A stretch of DNA of 64,000 bases, taken from the NCBI RefSeq assembly GCF_900142065.1, contig NZ_FSRJ01000003.1, forward strand, positions 434,001-498,000. Reading direction: 5' to 3'. A program made the translations under genes and the position numbers. This document shows positions 43,777 to 52,484 of the stretch, piece by piece. Under the pieces are notes generated by a model, which was not told the origin of the DNA, did not search any database, and saw only the letters and a list, made by a program, of their open reading frames with translations. This stretch comes from Agromyces cerinus subsp. cerinus (GTDB lineage: Bacteria > Actinomycetota > Actinomycetes > Actinomycetales > Microbacteriaceae). How positions within the stretch are numbered: the first letter of the stretch is position 1; each line of letters begins with the position of its first letter.

Positions 43777-44787
43777 ATGGCGACGATCTACGAGGTGGCG
43801 AAACTCGCCGGGGTGTCCCCGGCGACGGTCTCGCGCGTCTTCAACGGGGTGGCGGTCTCCGACGAGAAGTCGGCCGCGGTTCGAGACGCCGCGAAGCAGC
43901 TGAGGTTCACGCCCAACCGCACCGCCCGCACCCTGCGCAAGCAGGAGTCCGAGGTCATCGCGCTCGTCATCCCCGACATCGAGAACCCCTACTTCACCGA
44001 ACTCGCCCGTGGGGTCGAAGACGTCGCGCAGAAGGCCGGGTTCTCCGTCGTGCTGTGCAACACCGACTCGCAGGTCGACAAGGAGGCGACCTACCTCCAG
44101 ATCGCGATCTCCGAGCACATGGCAGGGGTGATCCTCGCCGCGGCATCCGACCAGACCAATCTCGACGACATCCGCGCGGCGGGCCGGCCGGTCGTCGCCG
44201 TCGACCGCGGCACGGGCTACGACATCGACGGCGTGATCATGGCCAACCGCACGGCGGGCCAGGCGGCGACCGAGCACCTCGTGCAGGCCGGGTATCGGCG
44301 CATCGCATGCATCACCGGCCCGCAGCACATCGAGACGGCCGCCGAGCGCGCGCAGGGGTGGCGCGCGGTCATGACGCGGCAGTTCCCCGAGTCGAACGCC
44401 GACGAACTGCTGCGCTACTCGACGTTCCGCGTCGACGGCGGCCGGGAGTCGATGGAGGCGCTGCTCGCCCTCCCCGAGCCGCCCGACGCCGTCGTCGCGG
44501 CCAACAACCTGCTCGGCGTCGGCGCGATCCAGGTGCTGACCGAGCACGGCCTCACCCCGCCGAAGCTCGGAGTCGCGGTCGTCGGCTCGCTGCCGTTCAC
44601 GACGCTGTCGCCGAGCGCGGTCACCGTCGTCAAGCTGCCGGCGCGGCACATGGGCGTGACCGCGGCCAAGATGCTGCTCGAGCGCATCGCGGGTGACGAT
44701 CAGCAGGCGCGCACGGTCGTGCTGCGCGGCGAGCTGCAGCCGGCACGGCCGGCCGGCGATCCGCAGGTTCCCGCCACGTCGATGTGA
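43777..44787 (+). CDS. LacI family transcriptional regulator of the D-arabinan locus
   Basis: A 336-residue repressor with an N-terminal LacI HTH (TIYEVAKLAGVSPATVSRVFNGVAVSDE), the hinge helix segment, and a periplasmic-binding-protein-like sensor domain (VIALVIPDIENPYFTELARGVED). Its gene lies in the middle of the locus next to one of four GAAATCGATTTC-type palindromes; this AT-centred palindrome with a central CG is the classic LacI-family form. It probably represses the locus until D-arabinose or a D-arabino-oligosaccharide is present (inference). Confidence 0.9.
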   Translation: MATIYEVAKLAGVSPATVSRVFNGVAVSDEKSAAVRDAAKQLRFTPNRTARTLRKQESEVIALVIPDIENPYFTELARGVEDVAQKAGFSVVLCNTDSQVDKEATYLQIAISEHMAGVILAAASDQTNLDDIRAAGRPVVAVDRGTGYDIDGVIMANRTAGQAATEHLVQAGYRRIACITGPQHIETAAERAQGWRAVMTRQFPESNADELLRYSTFRVDGGRESMEALLALPEPPDAVVAANNLLGVGAIQVLTEHGLTPPKLGVAVVGSLPFTTLSPSAVTVVKLPARHMGVTAAKMLLERIAGDDQQARTVVLRGELQPARPAGDPQVPATSM

Positions 44788-44812
44788 CGTCGCCGGGCTC
44801 GACAGCGCACCG

Positions 44813-46534
44813 TCACATGCGGAGCGGCGCGCTGATGCCCAGCAGGTCGAGACCCCGCACCAGCACCGCTTCGGTCTGGCGGCAGAGGCGCAGCCGTGCG
44901 TCGCGATCAGCGGTCTCCGCGCGGAGGATCGGGACGGCGTCGTAGAACGCCGCGAACCGCTTCGCGACCTGGTAGAGCAGGGCGCAGAGCCGGTGGGGTT
45001 CGAAGGACTCGCCCGCTGCTCGCGCAGTGGCGTCGAAGTCGAGCAGCAGGAGCGCCAGCTCACGGGCTTCGGGAGTGTCGAGGACGATCGGCGCGTTCGG
45101 ATCGTGCCCCTTCGACCCGGGGTGCGAGAAGACGGAGCGGACCCGGGTCACCGCGTACTGCAGGTAGGGGCCGGTGTTGCCGACCGGGGCGAGCATCCGG
45201 TCGAGATCGAACATGTAGCCGGTGTCGTGCGGCACCGAGAGGTCGGCGTACTTGATCGCGCCGATGGCGACCGCGCGGGCCGCGCGTTCGCGTTCCTCGT
45301 CGTCATCGATCGCGTGCTCGCGATCCGTGGCCGCGGCCGCTCGCCGGTACGCCTCGTCGATCAGGCCGGCCAGCGTGGCGCCGTCCCCGCTCCGGGTGCG
45401 GAGCAGCTTGTTGTCGGCGCCCACGACGTTGCCGATCTTCACGTGCACGGTCTCGGTCGTCGGCGGGAGCCAGCCGGCTTCGCGGGCGACGGCCCAGACC
45501 ATCTCGAGGTGCGTCGCCTGCGGCTCGCCGATCACGTAGACCGCCTGATCGGCCCCCAGCACCAGCGCGCGGTGCCGAATGGTGGCCAGGTCGGTCGTGG
45601 CGTAGCCGTACCCGCCGTCGCGCTTCCGGACGATGAGCGGGGCCGGGGTGCCGTCGCGCCCGGTGAATCCCTCGGGGAAGGCGCACAGGGCGCCGTCGCT
45701 CACCCGTGCGAGCCCGAGCGCTTCGAGCTCGGCGCAGATGCCGGCGAGTTCGTCGTTGTACGAGCTCTCTCCGGCCAGGTCCTCGTCGGTCAGTGACACG
45801 TCGAGGCTGTCGTAGACCTTCCGGAAATAGGCCTTCGACGCGTCGACGAGCTCGGTCCACCGCTCGAGCGTGGCGGCATCGCCCGCCTGGAGGAGCACCA
45901 CGCGCCGGCGCGCGCGCTCGGCGAACTCGGGCGATGCGTCGAACTTCGCGCGCGCCGCCCGGTAGAAGGCGTTGGGGTCCTCGGCCATCCGGTCGAGCTC
46001 GGCCGAGCCGAGTCCGAGGTCGATCGAGTGCTCGATGAGCATGCCGAACGGCGTACCCCAGTCGCCGATGTGGTTCTGGCGGATGACGGTGTGCCCGCTC
46101 CACTCCAGCATGCGCGCCAGGGCGTCGCCGACGACGGTGGTGCGCAGGTGGCCGACGTGCATCTCCTTGGCCACGTTCGGCGATGAGTAGTCGATCACGA
46201 TGCGTCGACCCGTGGCGTCGTGTCGCTCTGGAATCGAGAGCGAGGTGAGCCGCTCCGCGATCCAGTCGGTGGAGAGCTCGAGGTTCACGTACCCGGGCCC
46301 GGTCACCTCGGCGCGCGCGATCGGGCCGTCGACCGGGATCCGCTCGACGACCTGCAGTGCAAGGTCGCGCGGGCGCAGGCCGTGCGCGGGTCCGAGCGAC
46401 AGGGCGGCGTTGCTCTGCAGGTCCGCGAAGCGCGACTCCCGGATCACCGGGTCGACGCCCGCGGGCTCGACGCCGAGCACTTCGGCGATCGCGTGCGCTG
46501 CGACGGACGCCACGGCAGCTGTCGGGCTCTCCAC
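44813..46534 (-). CDS. argS: arginyl-tRNA synthetase (probably an extra copy)
   Basis: A 573-residue class I synthetase. The N-terminal Add-1 domain is followed by SSPNVAKEMHVGHLRTTVVGD (HVGH as the HIGH motif), the KMSK-less loop NKLLRTRSGD seen in many ArgRS, and the C-terminal DALR anticodon domain ending in LLGISAPLRM. It charges tRNA-Arg. GTG 46534 has no Shine-Dalgarno sequence but TACACT lies 6 nt upstream, so it is probably leaderless. It stands between the lacI and kinase genes of the D-arabinan locus without an obvious connection. Confidence 0.9.
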   Translation of the reverse strand: MESPTAAVASVAAHAIAEVLGVEPAGVDPVIRESRFADLQSNAALSLGPAHGLRPRDLALQVVERIPVDGPIARAEVTGPGYVNLELSTDWIAERLTSLSIPERHDATGRRIVIDYSSPNVAKEMHVGHLRTTVVGDALARMLEWSGHTVIRQNHIGDWGTPFGMLIEHSIDLGLGSAELDRMAEDPNAFYRAARAKFDASPEFAERARRRVVLLQAGDAATLERWTELVDASKAYFRKVYDSLDVSLTDEDLAGESSYNDELAGICAELEALGLARVSDGALCAFPEGFTGRDGTPAPLIVRKRDGGYGYATTDLATIRHRALVLGADQAVYVIGEPQATHLEMVWAVAREAGWLPPTTETVHVKIGNVVGADNKLLRTRSGDGATLAGLIDEAYRRAAAATDREHAIDDDEERERAARAVAIGAIKYADLSVPHDTGYMFDLDRMLAPVGNTGPYLQYAVTRVRSVFSHPGSKGHDPNAPIVLDTPEARELALLLLDFDATARAAGESFEPHRLCALLYQVAKRFAAFYDAVPILRAETADRDARLRLCRQTEAVLVRGLDLLGISAPLRM

Positions 46535-46601
46535 GCGTGGAGTGTATCGAACGCCGTGTCCGGGGTCTCCTCGGATCCCCACATCGATTGCATCGTTCCG
46601 A

Positions 46602-46630
46602 TTGATCATGAAATCGATTTCGCATAGAGT
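46602..46630 (+). promoter_or_regulatory. LacI operator 4 inside the promoter of the kinase-GH116-isomerase operon
   Basis: TTGATC (46602-46607), a 17-nt spacer and TAGAGT (46625-46630) form the promoter. GAAATCGATTTC (46610-46621) fills the spacer, at the same offset from the -10 box as at 35705-35733. Confidence 0.82.
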
Positions 46631-46694
46631 GGCCGACGACGACGTGGCGGACTTGCCGACGACGTCCCACCGGCCGCGATCGAGGAGGAACGCC

Positions 46695-48239
46695 ATGCCG
46701 AAGCGATGCACGCTCGGTGTCGACATCGGCACCTCGAGCAGCAAGGGCGTGCTCGTCGCGGCCGATGGCGAGATCCTCGCCACCGCGACGGTGGCGCACG
46801 AGGTGCAGCGCCCACGCGCCGGTTGGGTCGAGATGGACGGCCGCATCTGGTGGGACGAGTTCGTGGAGCTCTCGCGTCGACTGCTGGCCGAGGCATCCGC
46901 TCTCGGCATCGACCTCGAACTGGTCGGCGTCGGCGTCAGCGGCATGGGCCCCTGCATTCTCCTCGTCGACGAACACGACGATCCGGTGCGTCCGGCGATC
47001 CTCTACGGCGTCGACACGAGGGCGGCGGCGCAGGTCGAGCGGATGTCGCAGCAGCTCGGCATCGACGAGATCACGAGGGTCGGCGGCTCGGCCCTCACCT
47101 CCCAGGCCGGCGGCCCGAAGATCGCCTGGATCGCCGAGGAGGAGCCCGAGGCGTACGCCCGGGCCCGCCGCCTGTTCATGCCCGCCTCGTGGCTCGCACG
47201 CAGACTGACCGGCGCCTACGTGCTCGACCACCAGTCGGCCAGCCAGGTCTCCCCGCTCTACGACATCGAGGCCGAGACGTGGCACCGGCCGTGGTGGAAC
47301 CGGTTCGCCGCGGGCATCGAGGCGCCGCCGCTCGCGTGGGCGGGCGACGTCGTCGGAACCGTCACGGATGCTGCGGCCGTCGCCACCGGCATCCCGGCCG
47401 GCACGCCCGTGATCGCCGGCACGATCGACGCGTGGACCGAGGCGGTCAGCGTCGGCGCCCACGGCACCGGCGACCTCATGCTGATGTACGGCACGACGAT
47501 GTTCCTCATCGCGACGGGGGAGGAGACGCTGCGCACCCCGTCGATGTGGACGACGGTCGGCGCCTTCGCGGGCACCCGCAACCTCGCCGGCGGACTCGCG
47601 ACCTCGGGCGCGCTGACGGCGTGGCTGACGGACCTCACCGACGCCGACTACCCGACCCTGCTCGCCGAGGCGGCCGACTCCGGAGTCGGCGCCCGCGGCC
47701 TCGTGATGCTGCCGTACTTCGCCGGAGAGCGCACCCCGATCCTCGACCCCGACGCGCGCGGCGTCATCGCGGGCCTGACACTCAGCCACTCGCGCGGCGA
47801 TCTCTACCGCGCCGCGCTCGAGGCGACCGCGCTCGGCGTGCGGCACAACGTCGAGACCATGCGCGCCGCAGGCGCCGACATCCGCCGCATCGTCGCCGTC
47901 GGCGGCGGCACGCAGGGCTCGCTGTGGCTGCAGATCGTGTCGGATGTCACGGGGCTCGTGCAGGAGGTGCCGCAGACGACGATCGGGGCGAGCTACGGCG
48001 CCGCGTTCCTCGCGGCGGTCGCGACGGCATCGGTTGCGCCGCCGAGCATCGCCGACTGGAACCCGGTCGCGACGACGATCCGGCCACGGCCCGAGACCGC
48101 CGCCGGCTACGACGTGCTCTTCGAGCGCTACCTCCGCCTCTACGCCTCGACGAGGGAGCTCGTGCACGAGCTCGCAGCCGAGCAGCGCCGTGCATCCGGA
48201 GACGCTCACGACCACGCCGATCAGGAGGGCACGCGATGA
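46695..48239 (+). CDS. FGGY family carbohydrate kinase, probable D-ribulokinase
   Basis: A 514-residue sugar kinase. The ATP-binding DIGTSSSKG opens the protein, and the second FGGY half carries GGGTQGSLWLQIVSDVTG. The catalytic Asp lies in AGTIDAWTEAV. In this locus the partner isomerase would supply D-ribulose, so the likely reaction is D-ribulose + ATP to D-ribulose 5-phosphate. A fuculokinase role is less likely because no class II aldolase gene is present. GAGGAGGAA lies 4 nt before ATG 46695, and the stop overlaps the GH116 start. Confidence 0.88.
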   Translation: MPKRCTLGVDIGTSSSKGVLVAADGEILATATVAHEVQRPRAGWVEMDGRIWWDEFVELSRRLLAEASALGIDLELVGVGVSGMGPCILLVDEHDDPVRPAILYGVDTRAAAQVERMSQQLGIDEITRVGGSALTSQAGGPKIAWIAEEEPEAYARARRLFMPASWLARRLTGAYVLDHQSASQVSPLYDIEAETWHRPWWNRFAAGIEAPPLAWAGDVVGTVTDAAAVATGIPAGTPVIAGTIDAWTEAVSVGAHGTGDLMLMYGTTMFLIATGEETLRTPSMWTTVGAFAGTRNLAGGLATSGALTAWLTDLTDADYPTLLAEAADSGVGARGLVMLPYFAGERTPILDPDARGVIAGLTLSHSRGDLYRAALEATALGVRHNVETMRAAGADIRRIVAVGGGTQGSLWLQIVSDVTGLVQEVPQTTIGASYGAAFLAAVATASVAPPSIADWNPVATTIRPRPETAAGYDVLFERYLRLYASTRELVHELAAEQRRASGDAHDHADQEGTR

Positions 48240-50773
48240 CCCGCAGAGCACGAGGCATCCCGCACACCGCGGAACGCGCCGCGTTCCCCCTCGGCGGCAT
48301 CGGCACGGGCAACGTCTCGATCGGCGCGCGCGGCGAACTGCGCGACTGGGAGCTCGAGAACCTGCCCGACAAGGGGCGGCTGAACCCCAACACCTTCTTC
48401 GCGATCCACGCGGCGCCCGAAGGCAGCGCCGCCGTCACCCGCGTGCTCGAAGCGCGGATCACCGGCCGCCACGACTGGGACGCCGGCTACGGCTTCGACC
48501 GGCTCGCCGGGCTGCCTCGCCTGCACGGTGCGACGATGCACGGCGAGTACCCCGTGGTCGACATCGACTTCGACGACGACGTGCTCCCGGTCGACGTCTC
48601 GCTCACGGCCTTCACCCCCCTCGTGCCGCTCGACGCGGACGCCTCCGGCATCCCCGCCGCCGTACTGCGCTACCGCGTCGCGAACCCCGGAGCGGTGCCC
48701 GTCGCCGTCACGATCGCCGGCTCGCTCACGCACACCGCGGGTCGAGGCGAGGGGCCGTACGGCATGCGTGCCGCGCAGACCGTGCGCTGGCGCGACGACG
48801 GCGCGGTGCGCGGGCTCGACTTCGGCATCGGGCTGCCCGACGACGACTTCGGGTACGGCACGATGAGCCTCACCACGACGGATGCCTCGACGACGGCGAA
48901 GCCCCAGTGGGTGACCGGGTTCTGGCCCGACGGTCCGCGCCTCTTCTGGAGCGACCTCAGTGATGACGGCCTGCTCGAACCCGAGCCGCGGCTGACGCTC
49001 GAGGATCGCCCCCGCGGACTGTTCGCCGACTCCGACGACGGCGCGCCGATGGCCGAGGAGGCCCTCTTCGAGAAGCTCCCGCGCCTCCGCACCGGCACGC
49101 TCGGCATCGTGCACGAACTGGCACCGGGGGAGCAGCGCGACTTCGAGTTCGTGCTCTCCTGGAGCTTCCCGAACCGCCGACGCGGCTGGTACGGCCACAT
49201 CGTCTTCGGCGACGCCGACCCCGCAGAGGTCGTGCGCAACCGCTACGCCACGCTGTGGCCCGACGCCTGGGCGGCGGCATCCCACCTGCATCGCGAACTG
49301 CCCGCCCTCGAGGCGGCGACGCGTGCATTCGTCGAGGCGCTCTACGGCGGCAGCCTCGATCCTGTGATCGCCGACGCCGTCGGCGCGAACGTCGCTGCGC
49401 TGCGCTCGACGACGTGCTTCGTCGTCGAGCAGCCGAACCCCGAGCTCGGTGCCGGACCCGTGTTCGCCGCGTGGGAGGGCTCGTTCGACCACGGCGGCTC
49501 CTGCGAGGGCACCTGCACGCACGTCTGGTCGTACGCGCAGACGGCGGCGTGGCTGTTCCCGTCGCTCGAGCGGAGTGCGCGCCGGGTCGAGTTCCTGCTC
49601 GAGACGGATGCCGCGGGCGCCCAGAAGTTCCGGTCGAACCGGGTCTTCGGCGGCCCGTCGTGGTTCATGGGCCCCGCGGTCGACGGGCAGCTCGGCACGT
49701 TCCTGCGCCTGCACCGCGAATGGCGGTTCTCGGGCGACGACGAGTTCCTCCGCGAGCTCTGGCCCGCTGCGGTGCGCACCCTCGACTACGCGATCCGCGA
49801 GTGGGACAGCGACGGCGACGGCCTGCTCGACGGCGAGCTGCACAACACCTACGACATCGAGTTCCACGGCATCGAGCCGCTCGCGAACGGAATATTCCTG
49901 GCCGCGCTGCACGCCGGCGCCCGCATGGCGGCCCACCTCGGCGAGACGGACCGCGCGAGCGACTGGCTCGAGCGTGCCGAGCGCTGCGCGGCGGGCATGG
50001 AGGCACTGCTCTGGAACGGCGAGTACTACCGCCAGGTCTCGGGCGACGTCGACGCGCACCGCTACCAGTACGGCGACGGCGTGCTCTCCGATCAACTGCT
50101 CGGCCAGTTCCACGCCTCGGTCAACGGCCTCGGCGAGATCCTGCCCCGTGACCACGTGCGGAGTGCCCTCCGCGCGATCGTCGGGCACAACCACCGAGCC
50201 GACCTCACCGAGCACGAGAGCACGCAGCGGGTCTACGCACTGAACGACGAGGGCGGGCTGCTCCTCGCGTCGTGGCCGCGCGGCGGACGACCGGCGATCC
50301 CGTTCGTCTACTCCGACGAGGTCTGGACCGGCATCGAGCACCAGGTCGCCGCCAGCCTCGTCTACGCCGGGCTCGTCGACGACGCGCTCCTCGTCGAGCG
50401 CACGCTGCGCGCACGCTACGACGGCACCGTGCGGAACCCGTGGAACGAGATCGAGTGCGGCAACCACTACGCCCGCTCGCTCGCGTCCTGGGCACTGCTG
50501 CTCGCATTCAGCGGCGTGCAATGGGATGCCCCGGCCCGAACGCTCTCGTTCGACCCGAGTTCCGACGGCCGCTACCTCTTCACCACCGGTGGGGCGTGGG
50601 GGCGCGTCGAGATCGACGGCGACGAGCTGACGCTGCGCCTCGAGGGCGGCGTGCTCGACGTCGACCGCATCGTGCTGCGCGGGCGCGAGGCATCCGGAGC
50701 ACTGCACCTGACCACCGGCGACGACCACACCGCCCGCGCGGTGACCGACCACGAACACCAGGAGACACGATGA
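48236..50773 (+). CDS. GH116 glycoside hydrolase, probable exo-beta-D-arabinofuranosidase
   Basis: An 845-residue enzyme of the GBA2-like family GH116. An N-terminal beta-sandwich (about 1-330, opening with FPLGGIGTGNVSIGARGELRDWE) precedes an (alpha/alpha)6 barrel with the nucleophile Glu424 in SCEGTCTHVWSYAQ and the acid/base Asp540 in HNTYD. GH116 includes beta-glucosidases and beta-xylosidases. A GH116 from Microbacterium arabinogalactanolyticum acts with GH172 and two GH183 enzymes as exo-beta-D-arabinofuranosidase; this locus has the same four partners, so that activity is inferred. It has no signal peptide and is coupled by ATGA overlaps on both sides. Confidence 0.85.
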   Translation: MTRRARGIPHTAERAAFPLGGIGTGNVSIGARGELRDWELENLPDKGRLNPNTFFAIHAAPEGSAAVTRVLEARITGRHDWDAGYGFDRLAGLPRLHGATMHGEYPVVDIDFDDDVLPVDVSLTAFTPLVPLDADASGIPAAVLRYRVANPGAVPVAVTIAGSLTHTAGRGEGPYGMRAAQTVRWRDDGAVRGLDFGIGLPDDDFGYGTMSLTTTDASTTAKPQWVTGFWPDGPRLFWSDLSDDGLLEPEPRLTLEDRPRGLFADSDDGAPMAEEALFEKLPRLRTGTLGIVHELAPGEQRDFEFVLSWSFPNRRRGWYGHIVFGDADPAEVVRNRYATLWPDAWAAASHLHRELPALEAATRAFVEALYGGSLDPVIADAVGANVAALRSTTCFVVEQPNPELGAGPVFAAWEGSFDHGGSCEGTCTHVWSYAQTAAWLFPSLERSARRVEFLLETDAAGAQKFRSNRVFGGPSWFMGPAVDGQLGTFLRLHREWRFSGDDEFLRELWPAAVRTLDYAIREWDSDGDGLLDGELHNTYDIEFHGIEPLANGIFLAALHAGARMAAHLGETDRASDWLERAERCAAGMEALLWNGEYYRQVSGDVDAHRYQYGDGVLSDQLLGQFHASVNGLGEILPRDHVRSALRAIVGHNHRADLTEHESTQRVYALNDEGGLLLASWPRGGRPAIPFVYSDEVWTGIEHQVAASLVYAGLVDDALLVERTLRARYDGTVRNPWNEIECGNHYARSLASWALLLAFSGVQWDAPARTLSFDPSSDGRYLFTTGGAWGRVEIDGDELTLRLEGGVLDVDRIVLRGREASGALHLTTGDDHTARAVTDHEHQETR

Positions 50774-52404
50774 CGAGTTACACCCTGCCCGCGACCGTCG
50801 AACGGCCGGTCGCGACGTCGAACACCGCCTACCTCATCGCGAGCGGCGATCTGCGCGAATCGGCCAACACCGCGGGCTGGGCGACCCAGTCGGCGATGGA
50901 GGCGGAGGTCACGGCGGCCCTCGGCGAACTCGGCTGGCGGGTCGTGCGCGCCAACGGCGTCGACCCGGCGACGGGCCACGGCTTCATCTCGAGCCAGCGC
51001 ATGGGACTCGAGGTCTTCAAGGCGATCCCCGTGGACGCCCCGCTCATCGTCGCCGAGGCGGTCTGGCAGTACTCGCACCACGTGCTCGCTGGGCTCCGCA
51101 CCCACCGCGGCCCCATCCTCACCGTCGCGAACTTCGCCGGCGACTGGCCGGGGCTGGTCGGCCTCCTCGGCCTGAACGCCGGCCTGACGAAGATGGGCAA
51201 GCCGTACTCGACCATCTGGTCGGTGGACTTCACCGACGAGTGGTTCCGCGCCGGTCTCCGCGAATGGGTCGAGACCGGGCGCATCACCCACGACGCGTCG
51301 CACGTGCGGGCGCTGCCCGAGCTGCCCGACACCCCCGAGGTGCGCCTCGGCCGAGCCCTCGGCGACCAGCTGCTCGCCGACAAGGCGATCATCGGCGTCT
51401 TCGACGAGGGCTGCATGGGCATGTACAACGCGGTCTTCGACGACGAGCTGCTGAACCCGCTCGGCATCTACAAGGAGCGGCTGTCGCAGTCGGCGCTCTA
51501 CGCCGAGATGCTGACCGTGCCCGACGCCGAGGCCGACGCCGCCCGCGACTGGCTCGTCGAACGCGGCATGACCTTCCGCTTCGGCACGGATGACGCGACC
51601 GAGCTCACGGTCGAGCAGGTGCGCTGGCAGATGAAGATGTACATCGCCGCGCTCCGTATCTCCGACGACTTCGGCCTCGACGCCGTCGGCATCCAGTACC
51701 AGCAGGGGCTGAAGGACCTCGTGCCCGCGTCGGACCTCGCCGAGGGCGTGCTCAACTCGACCGAGCGGCCGCCCGTGTTCTCGCGCGACGGCTCGCGCGA
51801 GCTGTACGCCGGGCGCGCGTTCCCGCATTTCAACGAAGCCGACGAGGGCGTCGCCGTCGACGCGCTCATCACCGATCGCGTCTGGACCGCGATGGGTCTC
51901 GTGCCCGACAACACCCTGCACGACGTGCGCTGGGGCGAGGAGCACGACGGCGAGTTCGTCTGGGTGTACGAGATCTCGGGCTCGGTGCCGGCCTCGCACC
52001 TCGGCGGTTGGGACCATGCCGAGGGATGGCGCCAGGGCCCGGTGTTCTTCCCCGCGGGGGGCGCGACGATCAACGGGGTGTCCAAGCCGGGCGAGATCGT
52101 GCTCTCGCGGGTCTTCATCGCCGACGGGATCCTGCAAGCCGACGTCTTCCGCGCCACCGTCGTCGAGCTGCCGGCCGAGGAGACCGAGCGGCGCAAGCAG
52201 GCGACCAATCCCGAGTGGCCGATCGCGCACGTCGTGCTGCACGACGTCTCGCGCGACCAGTTCATGGCTCGGCACAAGGCCAACCACGCTCAGCTCGTGT
52301 ACGCGCCCGACGCCGAGACCGCCGACAAGGCGCTCGCGGCGAAGGTCGCGATGCTCGACCGCATCGGCGTGAAGGTCAACCTCGTCGGTACCGTGGCGCT
52401 CTGA
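50770..52404 (+). CDS. L-fucose/D-arabinose isomerase family protein
   Basis: A 544-residue ketol isomerase related to FucI. Metal-binding residues lie in FDEGCMGMYNAV (Glu213) and in the C-terminal segment with ARHKANH. FucI-type enzymes act equally on L-fucose and D-arabinose because the two share the same configuration; here D-arabinose to D-ribulose is the likely reaction, followed by the kinase encoded two genes upstream. The ATG overlaps the GH116 stop, and AGGAG lies 6 nt upstream. Confidence 0.88.
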   Translation: MTSYTLPATVERPVATSNTAYLIASGDLRESANTAGWATQSAMEAEVTAALGELGWRVVRANGVDPATGHGFISSQRMGLEVFKAIPVDAPLIVAEAVWQYSHHVLAGLRTHRGPILTVANFAGDWPGLVGLLGLNAGLTKMGKPYSTIWSVDFTDEWFRAGLREWVETGRITHDASHVRALPELPDTPEVRLGRALGDQLLADKAIIGVFDEGCMGMYNAVFDDELLNPLGIYKERLSQSALYAEMLTVPDAEADAARDWLVERGMTFRFGTDDATELTVEQVRWQMKMYIAALRISDDFGLDAVGIQYQQGLKDLVPASDLAEGVLNSTERPPVFSRDGSRELYAGRAFPHFNEADEGVAVDALITDRVWTAMGLVPDNTLHDVRWGEEHDGEFVWVYEISGSVPASHLGGWDHAEGWRQGPVFFPAGGATINGVSKPGEIVLSRVFIADGILQADVFRATVVELPAEETERRKQATNPEWPIAHVVLHDVSRDQFMARHKANHAQLVYAPDAETADKALAAKVAMLDRIGVKVNLVGTVAL

Positions 52405-52484
52405 GGCGGGGAGTCGACGGCGGAGCGAGCGAGCCGGCGCGCGGGTTCATCGACCATCGCCGCACGGCCTGCCATGATGTCGGC

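Noticed and set aside
46706..48235. An N-terminal extension of the GH116 frame by about 510 codons
   Set aside because: The extension lies out of frame over the kinase gene and is Arg-rich; ATG 48236 with AGGAGGG upstream starts exactly where GH116 homology begins.
45303..48251. A 982-codon open frame on the minus strand opposite the kinase and overlapping argS
   Set aside because: Shadow of argS and the kinase; composition and lack of motifs exclude it.
50770..52404. L-fucose catabolism as the role of the isomerase and kinase
   Set aside because: No fucose mutarotase, fuculose-phosphate aldolase or alpha-fucosidase in the locus, while D-arabinan enzymes are present.
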